Assembly: GCA_030323885.1 (NCBI GenBank)
Contig: CM059194.1
Span: forward strand, 186,001-250,000
Source of the DNA: Branchipolynoe longqiensis
Taxonomy: Eukaryota; Annelida; Polychaeta; Phyllodocida; Polynoidae
DNA length: 64,000 nucleotides
Direction: 5' to 3'
Of this stretch, positions 54,896-64,000 are shown piece by piece; the stretch's first letter is position 1; each line of letters begins with the position of its first letter. The notes under the pieces are model-generated. The model did not search any database, was not told the DNA's origin, and saw nothing but the letters and a program-made list of their open reading frames with translations. The translations under genes were made by a program, and so were the position numbers.

Positions 54896-57352
54896 TGACA
54901 TGGTGAGTAGAGACATCACTGTTTGCACCTGATGTACCGTGTGATGTGGTCAGTAGACACGTGACTGGCTGCACCCCGTGTACCGTGTGACATGGTCAGT
55001 AGAGACGTGACTGGCTGCACCCCATGTACTGTGTGACGTGGTCAGTAGAGACGTGACTGGCTGCACCCCATGTACCGTGTGACGTGGTCAGTAGAGATGT
55101 GACTGGCTGCACCCCATGTACCGTGTGACGTGGTCAGTAGAGACGTGACTGGCTGCACCCCATGTACTGTGTGACGTGGTCAGTAGAGATGTGACTGGCT
55201 GCACCCCATGTACTGTGTGATGTGGTCAGTAGAGACGTGACTGGCTGCACCCCATGTACTGTGTGACGTGGTCAGTAGAGAGGACTGCTGCACCCATGTA
55301 TGTGTGACGTGGTCAGTAGAGAGTGTGGTGTGGGGTGATGGCTGCCCCTGTTTGTGTGGTAGTGAGAGTGACTGGTGCACCCCATGTACTGTTGACGTCA
55401 GTAGAGAGTGACTGGCTGCACCCCAGTGGGTGTGGGTGTTGGTGACTGGTGCACCTTTGTTGACTGGGTGATGATGTACTGTGTGACGTGGTCAGTAGAG
55501 AAGTGACTGGCTGCACCCCATGTACCGTGTGATGTGGTCAGTAGAGACGTGACTGGCTGCACCCCATGTACTGTGTGACGTGGTCAGTAGAGACGTGACT
55601 GGCTGCACCCCATGATGTGTGATGGTCAGTAGACGTGATGGTGCACCATGTGTGCGAGTGATGCTGCACCCCATGTACTGTGTGACATGGTCAGTAGAGA
55701 CGTGACTGGCTGCACCCCATGTACTGTGTGACGTGGTCAGTAGAGATGTGACTGGCTGCACCCCATGTAATGTGTGACGTGGTCAGTAGAGACGTGACTG
55801 GCTGCACCCCATGTACTGTGTGACGTGGTCAGTAGAGACGTGACTGGCTGCACCCCATGTACTGTGTGACGTGGTCAGGTACTGGCTGCACCCCATGTAC
55901 TGTGTGACATGGTCAGTAGAGACGTGACTGGCTGCACCCCATGTACTGTGTGACGTGGTCAGTAGAGACGTGACTGGCTGCACCCCATGTACTGTGTGAC
56001 GTGGTCAGTAGAGACGTGACTGGCTGCACCCCATGTACCGTGTGACGTGGTCAGTAGAGACGTGACTGGCTGCACCCCATGTACTGTGTGACGTGGTCAG
56101 TAGAGACGTGACTGGCTGCACCCCATGTACTGTGTGACGTGGTCAGTAGAGAAGTGACTGGCTGCACCCCATGTACTGTGTGACATGGTCAGTAGAGAAG
56201 TGACTGGCTGCACCCCATGTACCGTGTGACGTGGTCAGTAGAGACGTGACTGGCTGCACCCCATGTACCGTGTGACGTGGTCAGTAGAGACGTGACTGGC
56301 TGCACCCCATGTACTGTGTGACGTGGTCAGTAGAGACGTGACTGGCTGCACCCCATGTAATGGTGCTGGTCAGTAGACGTGACTAGCTGCACCTCGTGTA
56401 CGGTGTGACATGGTCAGTAGAGACGTGACTGGCTGCACCCCATGTATTGTGTGACGTGGTCAGTAGAGATGTGACTGGCTGCACCCCATGTAATGTGTGA
56501 CGTGGTCAGTAGAGACGTGACTGGCTGCACCCCATGTACTGTGTGACGTGGTCAGTAGAGACGTGACTGGCTGCACCCCATGTACTGTGTACGTGGTCAG
56601 TGAGACGTGACTGGCTGCACCCCATGTATGTGTGACGTGGTCAGTAGAGACGTGACTGGCTGCACCCCATTATGTGTGCGTGGTCAGTAGAGACGTGACT
56701 GGCTGCACCCCATGTACTGTGTGACGTGGTCAGTAGAGACGTGACTGGCTGCACCCCATGTACTGTGTGACATGGTCAGTAGAGAAGTGACTGGCTGCAC
56801 CCCATGTACCGTGTGGCGTGGTGAGTAGAGACGTGACTGGCTGCACCCCATGTACCGTGTGACGTGGTCAGTATTGACGTGACTGGCTGCACCCCATGGA
56901 TTGTGTGACATGGTCAGTATCGACGTGACTGGCTGCACCCCATGTAATGTGTGACCTGGTCAGTAGACGTGACTAGCTGCACCTCGTGTACGGTGTGACA
57001 TGGTCAGTAGAGACGTGACTGGCTGCACCCCATGTATTGTGTGACGTGGTCAGTAGAGACGTGACTGGCTGCACCCCATGTAATGTGTGGTGTGGTCAGT
57101 AGAGACGTGACTGGCTGCACCCCATGTAATGTGTGACGTGGTTAGTAGAGACGTGACTGGCTGCACCCCATGTACCGTGTGATGTGGTCAGTAGAGTCGT
57201 GACTGGCTGCACCCCATGTAATGTGTGACGTGGTCAGTAGAGACATGACTGGCTGCACCCCATGTAATGTGTGACGTGGTCAGTAGAGACATGACTGGCT
57301 GCACCCCATGTAATGTGTGACGTGGTCAGTAGAGACGTGACTGGCTGCACCC
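54896..57352 (+). repeat. 46-bp minisatellite in borealin intron 2, about 50 copies
   Basis: The unit CAGTAGAGACGTGACTGGCT + GCACCCCATGTACTGTGTGA + CGTGGT is repeated with mostly single-base variants. Degenerate, partly deleted copies lie near 55280-55480 and 55610-55660. The array ends about 140 bp before exon 3. ORFs on the minus strand are products of the repeat. Confidence 0.97.
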
Positions 57353-57494
57353 TGGCTCAGGCTGCTGTTGACACCTTACAACTGCACAGCTTCCTTTTCA
57401 CTAGTCTTCAACCATATTAATTATTAAGTTGTCAAAACTTTGATCTCATTAATTTTTTAGAATTTAATAAAAATAAATAAATAAACACTTTCAG

Positions 57495-57591
57495 AATCGG
57501 GTTGTTCGGCGAACATGGTGCAGTTTGAAGAACAACACCAAGACTTAATTGAGCTGCTGAAGCCGGTCCGCGCCCGGGCAAGAACCGACCG
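57495..57591 (+). CDS. CDCA8: Borealin exon 3
   Basis: It encodes SGCSANMVQFEEQHQDLIEL and LKPVRARARTD after a glutamate codon split with exon 2. The acceptor CACTTTCAG|AA and donor GACCG|GTGGGT give phase 1 in and phase 2 out, matching both neighbours. Similarity to known borealins is weak here; the exon is accepted because of open frame, phase and splice signals. Confidence 0.7.
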
Positions 57592-58406
57592 GTGGGTAGC
57601 CTTTGTTCACCGTCTTCTCAATACTGGTTTTAAACATTACTGAAGTAGTAAATTGGCTTATAATGGAAGTGTTCGAGTGAGAATTTCAGCACAGAAAGGT
57701 AGTGGAGACATGGTGTGTTAACCGGCACATGGCTGATATATGTTGGAGTGGCAGTTAGCTTTCTGTCGTATGGTTATGAATAGAAATACTTAGGAACAGA
57801 TAAACTAACAGGCCCACACCAGCTAAATATAACAGTTTGTGGGAGATCTCCCTGATACACAAATTGGAAAGAAGCAGAAATAGGTGGCTGATGGCCGGGG
57901 GGGGGGGGATCTCAGGCATCCCCGGAAATCTTTGATGAAAGTGATGCAAAATGGTGCATTTTGAAGGACAATATGCATTAAAACGCCCAGAAAAAGCTAG
58001 TCAATTAAAAAAAGAAAGATTCTTTGGTGGGAGATTACAAATTAGAAGTGTGGGAAATCAGGAGATTGTAGTTGTTTTGCCATATTTTAGTGAGACGTCC
58101 CGCTAAATTGGGGAGACTGCAGCTCTAGCATTGTTCAACAAATGGTTTAGTTGTGTTGTGGGTGTGTGTGTTCAGAGAGCTGTGAATGTTATCAGGGTTT
58201 AAATGTGTTATGTGGTGTGTATCTGAGCTGTGTGTTCATACACCAGTGAATATTGTCATTGTTTAGTTTTAGTTATTTGTCTGGGGGATCATTCGATAGT
58301 GAATGGTGTCATGGTTTATTTGTGTGTGTGAGGATTCATCCAGGTGTGACTTGTCATGGCTTAGTTATGTGTATGTGAGGGTTCATTCAGGTGTGACTTG
58401 TCATGG
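57592..58406 (+). other. Borealin intron 3, 5' part
   Basis: No gene. From about 58150 a degenerate tandem repeat of about 50-60 bp appears (GTGTGACTTGTCATGGCTTA, GTGAGGGTTCATTCAGG). A G12 run lies at 57897-57908. Confidence 0.5.
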
Positions 58407-58460
58407 CTCCTGATATGACCTTAGATGTTGCAAGGATGTAAAGCTCCAACAACCAAACCA
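58407..58460 (+). mobile_element. SINE 3' fragment with 11-bp TSD
   Basis: TCCTGATATGACCTTAGATG then TTGCAAGGATGTAA and an AACC-rich tail equal the end of the SINE at 30166-30412. ACTTGTCATGG flanks it on both sides (58396-58406, 58461-58471). As that motif also belongs to the local tandem repeat, the target duplication is likely but not certain. Confidence 0.65.
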
Positions 58461-58472
58461 ACTTGTCATGGT

Positions 58473-59006
58473 TTATCTGTGTTTATTTATTTTTTCTGAG
58501 TATTTTATGGTGCACCCATCCCTCTCCCACGTAAAGTCACGTCTGCGCATCATCCCCAGCGCCTGCAGCCTCTGCCCTGTGGCCAGCATGAAGAGGCACA
58601 CTGTCCTTTTGTTCAGTTTGTCCAGTTCCAGTGACTGTATGGGTCCCCATGTCTGCAGGTGTGCTAGCAGTAGTCTCATGTTGGAGTACTTGGGTAATCC
58701 CGGTTTTAGATTCCCTATGCCTCTGAGCAGTCTGGTGACCAGTGGGTGTTCTCCGAACGATCGTCCACCCACCGTCACAATGGTGGACAGGAGTGAACGT
58801 ACTGTGTTGATCGTATTTCTTGCGGCACCTGCTGCGAATAGGTTCTGCAAGTATGCCACGCCTTCTTCAAGTCTCGGTCGTAGCGGGTCGATTCCCTCCC
58901 GCTTGCAGTGTTTGTGCCACCTCCTGAGCACTAGCGTATACTGTTTCTGTGTAGCTGTTGCCCAGGACGCGGTGAGTGTGTCGGCTGCCTCTCCGCTCAC
59001 TCCCAT
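58473..59006 (-). pseudogene. DIRS tyrosine recombinase, truncated
   Basis: N-terminal SAM-like region: WATATQKQYTLVLRRWHKHC and EEGVAYLQNLFAAG; first catalytic Arg in FMLATGQRLQALG. The frame ends after IKYSEKINKHR. The H-x-x-R box and nucleophile tyrosine seen in element no. 1 are absent, so the enzyme is inactive. Confidence 0.82.
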
Positions 59007-59023
59007 CGTCTAGAACATTGCTT

Positions 59024-60916
59024 TTAGAGTTTCACCGCCAGTAGTGACATCCTGTTCGTTAATGGGAATTCTTTCCCTGTCACTCCCTTGAGTGTCAGTG
59101 TGCCTTGCTGTATAGGGATCCTCCTCGCCTTCGGGTAGCCCAGTAGTCTCCTGAGTCGTGGGCACCGTGGTTGTGTCGGCCAGTCTGGCGCTACCAGTAT
59201 CCCCTCCGGTCATTCGTCCGTTAACTTTTGCAGTACGCGGGACAGGCAGCTGAAAGGGGGGAAGAAAAAACCTTTAGTGTTCGTCCAGCATAGGGATAGT
59301 GCATCAGTGCCAATGGCGTTTTTGTCGAATTCTCTTGAGACATATTTTTCTAAACAATTGTTGTGCCTGGTGGCGAACATATCTACGTCTGGTGCGCCCC
59401 AGTCCCTGAATAGGTTGTTTAGTTCTGTCCTCTCTAGCGCCCATTCCCCTGCGTCTGTGAACGCTTTGGACGCCCAATCTGCCTCGACATTCTCAACCCC
59501 GGGGCAGAATCTAACCGTTAACAGGATGTTCTTACTTTCTGTTAGCTTCCAGACTTCCTCCGTCTCCCCCTGGCACTCTTTTGATCTCGCTGAACCCCCC
59601 TTGCCTATGCATGCCACGGCTGTAGTGTTATCTGCAAATACTCAGACGTGCTTGTTCTCTAGCTTTGGTCCCAGGTGTTCTAACATTCTGCGTATCGCCC
59701 TTAGTTCTAGCACGTTTATGTGTGTGTCGTTTTTTACAACCTCGTCCCACTGTTCTCCATAGTGTGTTTTGTGGGTCTGGCTGTAGTAACCCCACCCATG
59801 TGACGAGGCATCCGTGTAGACACAGACGTCCACCGGTCTGGGTCGATAGTCTTGACACGCACTCCCTATGTTAGCCAGCCAGTCGTCAAGACATTCCCGC
59901 ATCCTCCTTGTAAGTGTGCACATTTTCGTGTAGTCCCACTTACTCTGTCTGAGGTTCCAGTTTAGAGCCCTAGCTATCACCATCATTCTTATGTTAGCCC
60001 AGCTGTTCCCAGGGTCCGTGGCCACCAGCCTCCCCAGTAGTGTGGCCAGTAACTTTATCGTTAAGTTCCCTTTTCCTAGTACCTCCCTGATCAGCTGTTT
60101 TAGTTCTTCCCCCTTTTTGTGTGGCACGTGTACCTTAAGGGTTAGCGTGTCACTTTGGAATCCTAGGAAGGTTAGGTCCTTCGTGGGCCCTAGCACAGAT
60201 TTTTCCCTGTTAATCGTGAAACCTAGCCTTTCCAGCAGTTCGAGCGTTATTTTTACTGCCCCTTTTACTTCCCTTTCCGTTCTACCTATTATTATCGTAT
60301 CGTCGATGTAGAAGCATAGTAAAATGTTGTAAACGGTGCGTAAGTGGCTCATGACCGCTCTCATGATTTTAGTGAACGTTCTCGGCCCCGAGCTCAATCC
60401 ATTGGGTAACACCCTGAACCTATACCGTTCTCCCTCATGAATGAATTGTAATAGGTCCCTATCTGCCCTGGCAATTTCCAAACTGTGGTAAGCTTGTGAG
60501 ATGTCTATAATAGCTACCCAAGCGCCCTTGTGAATGAGTTGCATTACATTACACAATTGGCTCATCTTGAAATGCCTATACACCACGTGGTCGTTTAATT
60601 TTGATAGGTTTAGGATGGGTCTGTAGTCCCCATCCTTTTTTGGCCTTAGGAACAGGTGACAGATGAACATTCTGTCTCCCTCCTCCGCGGGTTCTATCAC
60701 CCTTTGCTCCGCCATTTCCCGTATCTTTACCTTCAGTAACTCATTCTCTCCCTTTTTATCTGAGGTGGGGTGGCTGGCCTGTCGAGGTAACTTCAACAGC
60801 TCAATTTTTATGGCTTTCACCATGCTTCTGACCCAGGTGTTGTCAGTTATGCTCTCCCACTCCCTTGCCTGTGCAGTCACCCCGCCAGCTATAAAGTTTG
60901 TAACTCGTTTACTCAC
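59024..60916 (-). pseudogene. DIRS RT / RNase H (one stop, one frameshift)
   Basis: RT blocks: HLFLRPKKDGDYRPILNLSK, IIDISQAYHSLEI, VLPNGLSSGPRTFTK, catalytic CFYIDDTIIIG. RNase H: VYTDASSHGWGYYS, NVLELRAIRR; a single TGA at 59642-59644 interrupts it before FADNTTAV. The DIRS extension follows (GAPDVDMFATRHNN, FFPPFSCLSRVLQK). After a shift near 59210 the frame continues with ILVAPDWPTQP and ends at about 59024. Otherwise well preserved. Confidence 0.87.
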
Positions 60917-60927
60917 GTTTGGTGTCT

Positions 60928-62621
60928 CTACTGGCGGTAGTTGCGGCTCTTGAGGTGTTGTGTACCGCGGCCCCGCCCCCCTCCTGCTGGGCGTGTCGAG
61001 CCTGCGCCGTTTTGTCGGTGGGGGTACTGTCTCTCCTCCTGTCTCGGCTTTGGGAAGTATTGTGTGTGGCGGCCCCTCCCGTGGCCGCCTCTGGAGTTTC
61101 CCTGGTGGGTGGCTTCCTTGCCGTGGCGCTTGTTGTTATGAAGCGGCCTGGTTGTCTGGGACCTTACGATTGCGTGTGCTGTTTTATTGGAGGACTCTAA
61201 TGCCGCCACCTGCGACGTCAGGTCCTCACCCACCAGGTAACGGAAACCGTTGTTTCCGTCCTTCTTTGCCATAGGCTTGATTTGGTTGAGTAGAGCCGGC
61301 CGTACGTTGTCCCGGCTCATGCCTAGGAGCGTGTTGCTCGTGCGTACCATGATTTTCAGCGCGTTGACCAGCTCTCCCACCATCTCCTTAGTCTCTAGTG
61401 GTTGTCCCTTCTCGATCCCATCCAGGATCCGTGCAATGGGCCTGGCTGCGAACTGTGCTCCCCATTGTGTGCCTGCCAATGCCGCGTCATTATCCTTCAC
61501 TCTCTGTTGAAGGGTTTGCTCGATCTCTGGGTTGAGCCTTGTCTTGTGGAGCGCCTCCACGTTCGCTGGTCTAGGGAGTGTTGCATAGACCTCTGCCGTC
61601 TCGGTCTTGGTCATGGGGTTCGTCCACAAAGAGTTGATCAGCCTGGCTGTTGTTTTTGCCAGGTCATGTCCTTCCGCATCCAGAGGCGCCTTTTCTATTG
61701 GTATGAATTGTTCGAGGTACGAGTTTGTGGTTGCTGCCTGTGCCTGTGCTCGGGCTGGAGCCGTTGTCTCACCCCTGGTGGGTGTGCCCCGTGCAGCCGG
61801 TGTGGGTGGGCGTGGCACCTCTCTTGTCTGCCTCCCTCCCCGCAGGTGGTCTCCCCGTCGCCGCTAGCACTCTCCTGGTGGCGTTGGACGAGTGCGCGGG
61901 GGTAGGGGGGCTGTGCGTGCGGAGTACGGTGGTGGTTCCTCCCCTGCCACCCCCCAACTTGTTCTTGTTGGTGTGAATGCCGATGGTGTGGGTCTCCTGG
62001 CCTCGGGTGGCGGTGGGGGGGGGGGGTTTCCACTGGAAGGGTTGGGGGTGACGGTCCCTCGTCCCCCTGTGTCCCGTTTATGGAGTAACCCACCCGTCGA
62101 TCTCTTATTTCTGCTTCCAGTTCCTTTTTCCTCTCTTCCAATCTCTCCAGCTCCGCGATCGGTGAGGGCACGTAATTCGGTCCCTTCCATTGGTCCGCCG
62201 CTGCTGGGTCTGGAGGCGGGCTGAATGTCTGCCCCAGGTCTGCTACCACCATTCGTAGTCCTCGGTGGAGTTCGCCTAGTGGTGGTGGGGTGTAGGTCGG
62301 AGAGGTGGACGCCAATACAAGTCTTTTTGTACTGCCCTCCCTGGTAACCACCGTGTCGGGTGAGGGTGGGCGTTTATACAACTCCTGTCGTTCGTCTCTT
62401 GTCGGTGTCCCTGCCCTCGACTCAAGGTCTGAGCCCACTTCCATGTCGATTTCCGAACCGTGGTGGGATTCGTGTGGTAGGGGTACGTACAGGGCCCCCG
62501 GTGGAGACGCGACACGTTGCTGTTCAGCTACCTCAATGAAGCCGGCGAGCAGGCTCTCTGGCTCCGTCTGTCCTTTGTCTGGTACCGTTGGTGACGGTGA
62601 GCGTGAGATGTAGTGTGCCAT
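60928..62621 (-). pseudogene. DIRS gag-like protein (frameshift at a G-run)
   Basis: The N-terminal half (62621 to about 62020) is Pro/Ser/Glu-rich with a coiled-coil segment (ELERLEERKKELEAEI). The C-terminal half (61818-60928) is helical (ENLEQF-type region; EKAPLDAEGHDLAKTTARLI) and ends with an RG/His-rich tail (RGGHGRGRHTQ). The frames change near the 12-base G/C run at about 62019-62030, which could be a sequencing error. Position upstream of a DIRS RT supports gag. Confidence 0.7.
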
Positions 62622-62885
62622 GGTGTGAGCGGTACTGGCTGCGGCTGCTGCTCGTACGGTTATCTAGTACCCGTCGCCTCACTAATTGCTCTGCGGATTA
62701 GAGCCGGGTTATGGGTCTCACTAGCTCGCGGTCAAGTACTCTCCCCCCCACACCCCCCTGTGACCTATGGGTCGCGGTGCCGAGCACCCGGTGGCTTCTG
62801 TGTCAGCGTCCCCACGCCGGGTCTAGTGTGCGGCGTGGGTGGGTGGGTAATGGGGGGGGGCGGTCAGCGGGACCCCCTCCACGGC

Positions 62886-63230
62886 AAGCCAACTGGCTAG
62901 AGGTAGAGAAACTCTCCTCCTCCCACAAGGTGGGGAGATCCCCACGGATCCTCCCAGGGCTCAGCACCCTGGGGAACGGGTACCCCGTCTCGGTTATGAA
63001 CCGGAGCCCTCAGGCCTCGCCAGCGGTGGTACCCAGCCGGGTGACGTGTGAAGCTGATCCGGTCCTCCTCGGCGAGCCCGGCGGCTAGAGGTAGAACAAC
63101 TCCTCCCACTGAGTGGGGAGATCCCATGGATCCTCCCAATGCCGAGGCAGAGGGGAACGGGAATCCTGTCTCGGTTTACGAACCGGACCCCATAGGCCTC
63201 GCCATAGGCGGTACACCAGCACGGGTGTGT
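62886..63230. repeat. ~190-bp direct duplication in the DIRS no. 2 leader
   Basis: The block starting GGCTAGAGGTAGAGAAACTC (62892) and containing GGTGGGGAGATCCCC, GAACGGG, CCCGTCTCGGTTATGAACCG and CAGGCCTCGCCA recurs from about 63083 with 75-80% similarity. It may represent tandem terminal repeats or a duplicated promoter region of the element. Confidence 0.75.
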
Positions 63231-63340
63231 ACTTACTGTACGTCAGGTGCCGACTCGCTCAGAGGCGTCGCCCGACTGCGCCTCGCTGCCCGCCCCTCGG
63301 GCGTGAGCAGCTCTGTGGACATCTGCTCTCTCCGATAGCT

Positions 63341-63697
63341 TACCTAAAAGTGACGAAAGCTCTACCTAGGCGACACCTAGTAGCGGCTGGCCCTCATGGC
63401 CATTACCACAATAATGGGTGTTTCAAAGTGAGTGTCTAAAGGGGTGAGCTTATAAATTCAGTGGTTATTCTGTATATGCTGTCCCAAATCATTAGCTAAA
63501 ACACCAGTATCTAAGTTGGATATATGGGATCAAATGTAAGTAGTTGTTTTAATTTTGACAAAATTATATTTCATCAGACCATGCAACTTTAATGGTGTCA
63601 ATCTGCTACACCTGCTGCTTTGTAGGTGTTTGTGCTGTTTGAAACTGTTATTTCATCTGATTATGTATCATCCTCACATATACATTGATGTTTACAG
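63341..63697 (+). other. Borealin intron 3, 3' end
   Basis: AT-rich sequence without gene or repeat, ending in the acceptor GATGTTTACAG. Confidence 0.5.
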
Positions 63698-63779
63698 GAA
63701 AGCAAAAGCCGTGCCCCAACTGATGGATACAATAGCCGAAGATGGTCAAAACTTTGAACCCCTCACTAAGTTAAGGCTG
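63698..63779 (+). CDS. CDCA8: Borealin exon 4
   Basis: It encodes KAKAVPQLMDTIAEDGQNFE + PLTKLRL, with its first base completing an arginine codon split with exon 3. The acceptor TTTACAG|G and donor CTG|GTAAGT are strong; 82 nt, phase 2 in and phase 0 out. The downstream exons encoding the C-terminal dimerisation domain lie outside the window. Confidence 0.72.
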
Positions 63780-63889
63780 GTAAGTGTCCAACCTATATAA
63801 GTGATAAACAACAATATTTTCCATGTGCGCGCAAAAGGCAGAGCACTAACATTAAGCCTCCCCTAAAGGGAAGCAGGAAGTGAACTGCG

Positions 63890-64000
63890 ACCACGTGTTG
63901 TGTGTCTGTCTTTGTGTTGTGTGGCCTGTGTTTGTGTTGTGTGGTCTGTGTCTTTATAATGCAGTTATGTGGTTTGTGTTGTGTGGTTTGAGTTAAGTGG
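63890..64000 (+). repeat. GT-rich short tandem repeat at window edge
   Basis: TGTGTTGTGTGGTCTGTG-like units repeat with variation in what should be borealin intron 4. The array is cut by the window edge. Confidence 0.75.

Larger units (their letters stand above)
58473..63340 (-). mobile_element. DIRS-type retrotransposon no. 2, 3'-truncated
   Basis: Gag, RT/RNase H and the start of a tyrosine recombinase are arranged on the minus strand as in element no. 1, but the sequence is diverged and more GC-rich. The recombinase ends after its first catalytic motif, so the 3' part and right terminal repeat are missing. The 5' end is probably near 63340, beyond a duplicated GC-rich leader. It occupies most of borealin intron 3, antisense to the gene. 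Confidence 0.82.
38675..63779 (+). other. CDCA8: Borealin-like host gene, 5' part (4 coding exons, 3 large introns)
   Basis: Four exons join with consistent phases (1, 1, 2, 0) into 148 uninterrupted codons. Intron 1 is 38811-45845, intron 2 45975-57494 and intron 3 57592-63697, all GT..AG. The assembled N-terminal half has the borealin pattern: a basic N-terminus, the LLKDFD motif, a long amphipathic helix with VELRLKEL and LPKAVL, and a polar linker. The C-terminal half lies beyond the window. The GTAAGT after exon 4 shows the gene continues. The introns carry several transposons and four minisatellites. Confidence 0.82.

Noticed and set aside
54896..57352. CRISPR-like regular array
   Set aside because: Units are contiguous without unique spacers, there are no cas genes and the context is eukaryotic; it is a minisatellite.
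60919..62224. Plus-strand GC-rich ORFs (up to 167 codons)
   Set aside because: Antisense to the DIRS no. 2 gag; no conserved motif.

Overview
The window is eukaryotic: spliced coding exons with GT..AG introns, LINEs, LTR and tyrosine-recombinase retrotransposons, SINEs and many minisatellites. It is most probably from a gastropod mollusc. The SINE at about 46430-46706 and the one at 30166-30412 resemble, from memory, SINE families I associate with gastropods and other molluscs. No database search was possible, so the taxon is an inference.

Only one host gene is convincingly visible: the 5' half of a borealin (CDCA8)-like gene on the + strand. Its four coding exons (38675-38810, 45846-45974, 57495-57591, 63698-63779) join in frame into 148 codons, and the gene continues beyond the right edge. 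Its product should be the helical borealin subunit of the chromosomal passenger complex (with survivin, INCENP and Aurora B). The three introns (about 7.0, 11.5 and 6.1 kb) are filled with transposons, and minisatellites lie close to the exons.

Left part (1-34.5 kb): a Ty3/gypsy pol and 3' LTR (1-3906); a LINE 3' fragment; a short-period satellite (5215-5815); an intact 459-codon ORF (6022-7401) that fuses a LINE-ORF1-like coiled-coil/RRM-like region to a NADAR (YbiA-like) domain; a ~140-bp satellite (7640-9115); and a decayed LINE EN-RT ORF (9687-12596). Next comes a nest: a complete Mag-like Ty3/gypsy element (13486-18038, minus strand) inserted with a 5-bp target duplication into an inverted-repeat structure belonging to, or derived from, a DIRS element (18271-23240, minus strand). 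From 23 to 34 kb there are non-coding repeat families, MITE-like elements, a SINE, a 43-bp minisatellite and decayed LINE fragments.

Right part (34.5-64 kb): an I/Nimb-like LINE with RNase H (34584-38623) sits about 40 bp upstream of the borealin start codon. Intron 1 has a 17-bp minisatellite, a CR1-like LINE fragment and a degraded PIF/Harbinger transposon with convergent genes. Intron 2 has SINE/MITE copies, a ~0.9-kb TIR element, a truncated third Ty3/gypsy and a 46-bp minisatellite of about 50 copies. Intron 3 has a second DIRS-like element whose recombinase is cut short.

The most unusual item is the NADAR-LINE ORF1 fusion, which is intact while nearly every neighbouring transposon ORF is broken. 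NADAR domains are known to act on ADP-ribose adducts, so the element may carry an ADP-ribosylation-reversing activity. That function is inferred from domain recognition alone.
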